Origin: Chryseobacterium cupriresistens
Lineage (GTDB): Bacteria > Bacteroidota > Bacteroidia > Flavobacteriales > Weeksellaceae
Length of the DNA: 64,000 nucleotides
Direction of reading: 5' to 3'
Assembly: GCF_046614675.1 (NCBI RefSeq)
Contig: NZ_JBKKJT010000005.1
Location: 124,001-188,000 of the forward strand
Shown here piece after piece: positions 63,245-64,000 of this stretch (the stretch's first letter is position 1; each line of letters begins with the position of its first letter). The translations under genes were made by a program, and so were the position numbers. Below the pieces are notes generated by a model. It had not been told where the DNA came from, made no database searches, and was given only the letters and a program-made list of their open reading frames with translations.

Positions 63245-64000
63245 ATGAGTTTATTTGATATGTTTACGCAAGAAATTGCGATAGACCTTGGAACTGCTAA
63301 TACCCTAATCATCCATAATAATAAAATTGTTATTGATCAACCTTCAATTGTTGCAATTGAACGTTCATCGGGTAAGCCGATTGCCGTCGGAGAGCAGGCC
63401 AAGCATATGCAGGGTAAAACTCACGAGGATATCAAAACCATCCGTCCTTTGAAAGATGGGGTTATTGCTGATTTCCACGCTTCTGAGCACATGATCAAGG
63501 AATTCATCAAGAAAATTCCTGGAATCAAAGGTAAATTCATTCAACCGGCATTACGAATTGTAATCTGTATCCCTTCTGGTATTACTGAAGTTGAAAAAAG
63601 AGCGGTAAGAGACTCTGCTCAGAAGGTAAATGCAAAAGAAGTAAGATTGATCTACGAACCAATGGCTGCTGCAATTGGAGTTGGGATCGACGTACAGAAA
63701 CCTGAAGGTAACATGATTATCGATATAGGTGGTGGTACTACGGAAATTGCTGTTGTTGCTTTAGGAGGTATCGTATGTGATAAATCTGTGAAGATTGCAG
63801 GAGACGTATTTACCAATGATATTGCTTATTATTTAAGAACTCACCATAACCTTTATATCGGGGAAAGAACAGCTGAAAGAATCAAAATTGAAGTAGGTTC
63901 TGCAGTAGAAGATCTTGATGTAGACATCGAAGATATCCCGGTACAGGGTAGAGACCTTATTACAGGTAAGCCTAAAGAAATTATGGTTGGATACAAAGAG
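63245..64000 (+). CDS. mreB: Rod-shape protein MreB (5' part, cut by window end)
   Basis: Bacterial actin that guides side-wall peptidoglycan synthesis. The first 252 codons are present and in frame to the window end. Visible motifs: phosphate-1 loop IAIDLGTANTLI, phosphate-2 region IIDIGGGTTEIAVV, and the conserved EPMAAAIGVGI. The start MSLFDMFTQEIAIDLG has the N-terminal amphipathic/hydrophobic residues used for membrane binding. mreC and the rest of the morphogenesis operon would be expected just beyond the right edge. Confidence 0.97.
   Translation, partial: MSLFDMFTQEIAIDLGTANTLIIHNNKIVIDQPSIVAIERSSGKPIAVGEQAKHMQGKTHEDIKTIRPLKDGVIADFHASEHMIKEFIKKIPGIKGKFIQPALRIVICIPSGITEVEKRAVRDSAQKVNAKEVRLIYEPMAAAIGVGIDVQKPEGNMIIDIGGGTTEIAVVALGGIVCDKSVKIAGDVFTNDIAYYLRTHHNLYIGERTAERIKIEVGSAVEDLDVDIEDIPVQGRDLITGKPKEIMVGYKE

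Overview
The window is an ordinary, densely coded chromosomal segment of a low-GC member of the Bacteroidota, most likely a Chryseobacterium-like Weeksellaceae (Flavobacteriia). The evidence is the gene content: type IX secretion C-terminal sorting domains, the gliding lipoprotein gldH beside ricT and a class A penicillin-binding protein, GLPGLI and DUF3078 proteins, the alternative complex III operon actABCDEF, and promoters with the Bacteroidota TTG-N19/20-TAnnTTTG pattern. I call 58 protein-coding genes, one of them a 41-codon gene found by eye. I saw no rRNA, tRNA, CRISPR array, insertion sequence or prophage.

Left part (1-14.5 kb): a LytTR response regulator with an unusual acceptor site; hflX; a DUF4919 protein; a CPA1 Na+/H+ antiporter; an AlkD-like repair protein; an operon of a lipoprotein and two related secreted/anchored proteins; a DUF6122 membrane protein; a ChaA-type antiporter; a group III truncated haemoglobin; a lipoprotein that looks like an aerolysin/ETX-MTX2 pore-former; a KirBac-type potassium channel overlapping a YkgJ-type cysteine-cluster protein; and a small Thr/Pro-rich secreted protein.

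Middle (14.5-33.9 kb): a DUF1801 protein, NADP-glutamate dehydrogenase, dprA with a rhomboid protease, a tandem pair of DUF3078 proteins, the iron-sulfur assembly cluster (A-type carrier, sufB, sufC, sufD), a GLPGLI protein, a zinc metallopeptidase, an LTA-synthase-like sulfatase-fold transferase, lumazine synthase with a TPR membrane protein, apt, and two envelope proteins of unknown role.

Right part (33.9-64 kb): the act operon (quinol:cytochrome c/oxygen electron transfer), read leftwards from a promoter it shares back-to-back with a SPOR-domain gene; a polytopic membrane protein; a T9SS cargo protein; selO; the ricT-gldH-pbp1A cluster; a FadL-type porin with an SGNH-hydrolase lipoprotein; prs and rplY; sufS, which completes the Suf system away from sufBCD; a double-glycine leader peptide gene; a second T9SS cargo protein; the haem operon hemA-hemC-hemD-hemE; and the start of mreB, cut by the right edge.

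The least ordinary items are the lipidated aerolysin-like protein, the Cys-rich GG-leader microprotein, the response regulator with Glu where the phospho-acceptor Asp should be, and a family of 7-bp-periodic repeats that sit directly after stop codons at several places in the window.
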